Shown here: in pieces, positions 62,901-64,000 of the stretch | Numbering within the stretch: position 1 is the first letter of the stretch | Layout of the letters: the number at the start of each line of letters is the position of its first letter | NCBI GenBank assembly: GCA_964019425.1 | Contig: OZ025826.1 | Location: 788,796-852,795 of the forward strand | Origin: Flectonema sp. DT1601 | Taxonomy: Eukaryota > Euglenozoa > Diplonemea > Diplonemida > Diplonemidae | Reading direction: 5' to 3' | Length of the DNA stretch: 64,000 nt | The notes under the pieces: generated by a model | Databases searched by the model: none | Seen by the model: the letters and a program-made list of their open reading frames with translations, nothing else | What the model was told of the DNA's origin: nothing | Program-made: the position numbers and the translations under genes

Positions 62901-64000
62901 CCGCAAACCCGCAAACCCGCAAACCCGCAAACCCGCAAACCCGCAAACCCGCAAACCCGCAAACCCGCAAACCCGCAAACCCGCAAACCCGCAAACCCGC
63001 AAACCCGCAAACCCGCAAACCCGCAAACCCGCAAACCCGCAAACCCGCAAACCCGCAAACCCGCAAACCCGCAAACCCGCAAACCCGCAAACCCGCAAAC
63101 CCGCAAACCCGCAAACCCGCAAACCCGCAAACCCGCAAACCCGCAAACCCGCAAACCCGCAAACCCGCAAACCCGCAAACCCGCAAACCCGCAAACCCGC
63201 AAACCCGCAAACCCGCAAACCCGCAAACCCGCAAACCCGCAAACCCGCAAACCCGCAAACCCGCAAACCCGCAAACCCGCAAACCCGCAAACCCGCAAAC
63301 CCGCAAACCCGCAAACCCGCAAACCCGCAAACCCGCAAACCCGCAAACCCGCAAACCCGCAAACCCGCAAACCCGCAAACCCGCAAACCCGCAAACCCGC
63401 AAACCCGCAAACCCGCAAACCCGCAAACCCGCAAACCCGCAAACCCGCAAACCCGCAAACCCGCAAACCCGCAAACCCGCAAACCCGCAAACCCGCAAAC
63501 CCGCAAACCCGCAAACCCGCAAACCCGCAAACCCGCAAACCCGCAAACCCGCAAACCCGCAAACCCGCAAACCCGCAAACCCGCAAACCCGCAAACCCGC
63601 AAACCCGCAAACCCGCAAACCCGCAAACCCGCAAACCCGCAAACCCGCAAACCCGAAACCCGCAAACCCGCAAACCCGCAAACCCGCAAACCCGCAAACC
63701 CGCAAACCCGCAAACCCGCAAACCCGCAAACCCGCAAACCCGCAAACCCGCAAACCCGCAAACCCGCAAACCCGCAAACCCGCAAACCCGCAAACCCGCA
63801 AACCCGCAAACCCGCAAACCCGCAAACCCGCAAACCCGCAAACCCGCAAACCCGCAAACCCGCAAACCCGCAAACCCGCAAACCCGCAAACCCGCAAACC
63901 CGCAAACCCGCAAACCCGCAAACCCGCAAACCCGCAAACCCGCAAACCCGCAAACCCGCAAACCCGCAAACCCGCAAACCCGCAAACCCGCAAACCCGCA
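59969..64000 (+). repeat. 8-bp satellite (AAACCCGC)n, runs off the window
   Basis: Uninterrupted head-to-tail AAACCCGC units. There are 460 units from 59969 to 63648 without a visible change, then one 7-bp unit lacking the last C (63649-63655), then about 43 more to the edge. The other strand reads (GCGGGTTT)n, whose GGG tracts are spaced by five bases and can form G-quadruplexes. All six frames are open because neither strand's repeat contains a stop, which produces three overlapping frames of about 1,360-1,380 codons; these are not genes. The unit resembles a telomeric repeat in size and strand bias, but the G-rich strand points inward. Confidence 0.97.

Noticed and set aside
59840-63993. 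Three overlapping minus-strand frames of about 1,360-1,380 codons reading RVCGFAGL repeats
   Set aside because: They are by-products of an 8-bp satellite with no stop in any frame; all three frames give the same octapeptide and none has gene context.
59969-64000. Chromosome end (true telomere) at the right edge
   Set aside because: The + strand is C-rich towards the right; a right-hand telomere should be G-rich on that strand. It is kept as an open question only.

Overview
The window comes from a unicellular eukaryote with standard stop codons and compact genes. Eighteen host genes lie in the first 46 kb, all on the + strand. Seven carry short GT-AG introns, and a broken eighth intron-bearing gene lies at 48.5 kb. 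Every intron I could place begins GTNTG (mostly GTATGT or GTTTGT) and ends CAG, usually AAACAG, with A-rich rather than pyrimidine-rich sequence before it. Most genes instead have a pyrimidine tract plus AG 10-130 bases before the ATG, which looks like a different class of acceptor and fits spliced-leader trans-splicing. One-way gene order, these acceptors and a tyrosine-recombinase retroelement with the recombinase upstream of the reverse transcriptase together hint at Euglenozoa, perhaps a diplonemid-like lineage. This is an inference and is not proven by the sequence.

Region 1 (1-46.1 kb) is a gene array. It encodes a secreted or lysosomal sulfatase, a coiled-coil protein, a protein with an internally duplicated unknown domain, an EB1 microtubule plus-end protein, a CHID1-type chitinase-like protein, a histidine-rich CaaX-tailed repeat protein, NOL6/Utp22 for ribosome assembly, an SR-rich TPR protein, two paralogous GT71 (MNN1-type) mannosyltransferases with different intron sets, a DUF2804 protein, a METTL21-like methyltransferase, a GGC1-type mitochondrial GTP/GDP carrier, a two-pass membrane protein, an atypical Hsp70, and a kinesin-like protein whose ATP-binding motifs are degenerate. 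Intergenic DNA is full of long A or T runs that are absent from the exons. The sulfatase, CHID1-like protein, DUF2804 protein and both mannosyltransferases belong to the secretory or lysosomal route. EB1, the pseudo-kinesin and the coiled-coil proteins point to the cytoskeleton.

Region 2 (46.1-55 kb) is repeat-rich and almost gene-free. It holds a broken coiled-coil/HNH gene abutting a retroelement fragment, a LINE reverse-transcriptase scrap, several tRNA-derived SINE-like units, a 0.75 kb tandem segmental duplication with internal hairpins, a 32-34 bp minisatellite and further diverged duplications.

Region 3 (55.0-59.97 kb) is a nearly whole tyrosine-recombinase retroelement with split direct repeats. 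It sits exactly between units of an 8-bp satellite (AAACCCGC). Region 4 (59,969 to the window edge) is that satellite: 460 head-to-tail units, one 7-bp unit, then about 43 more. The G-rich strand points toward the genes, the wrong way round for a chromosome end on the right.
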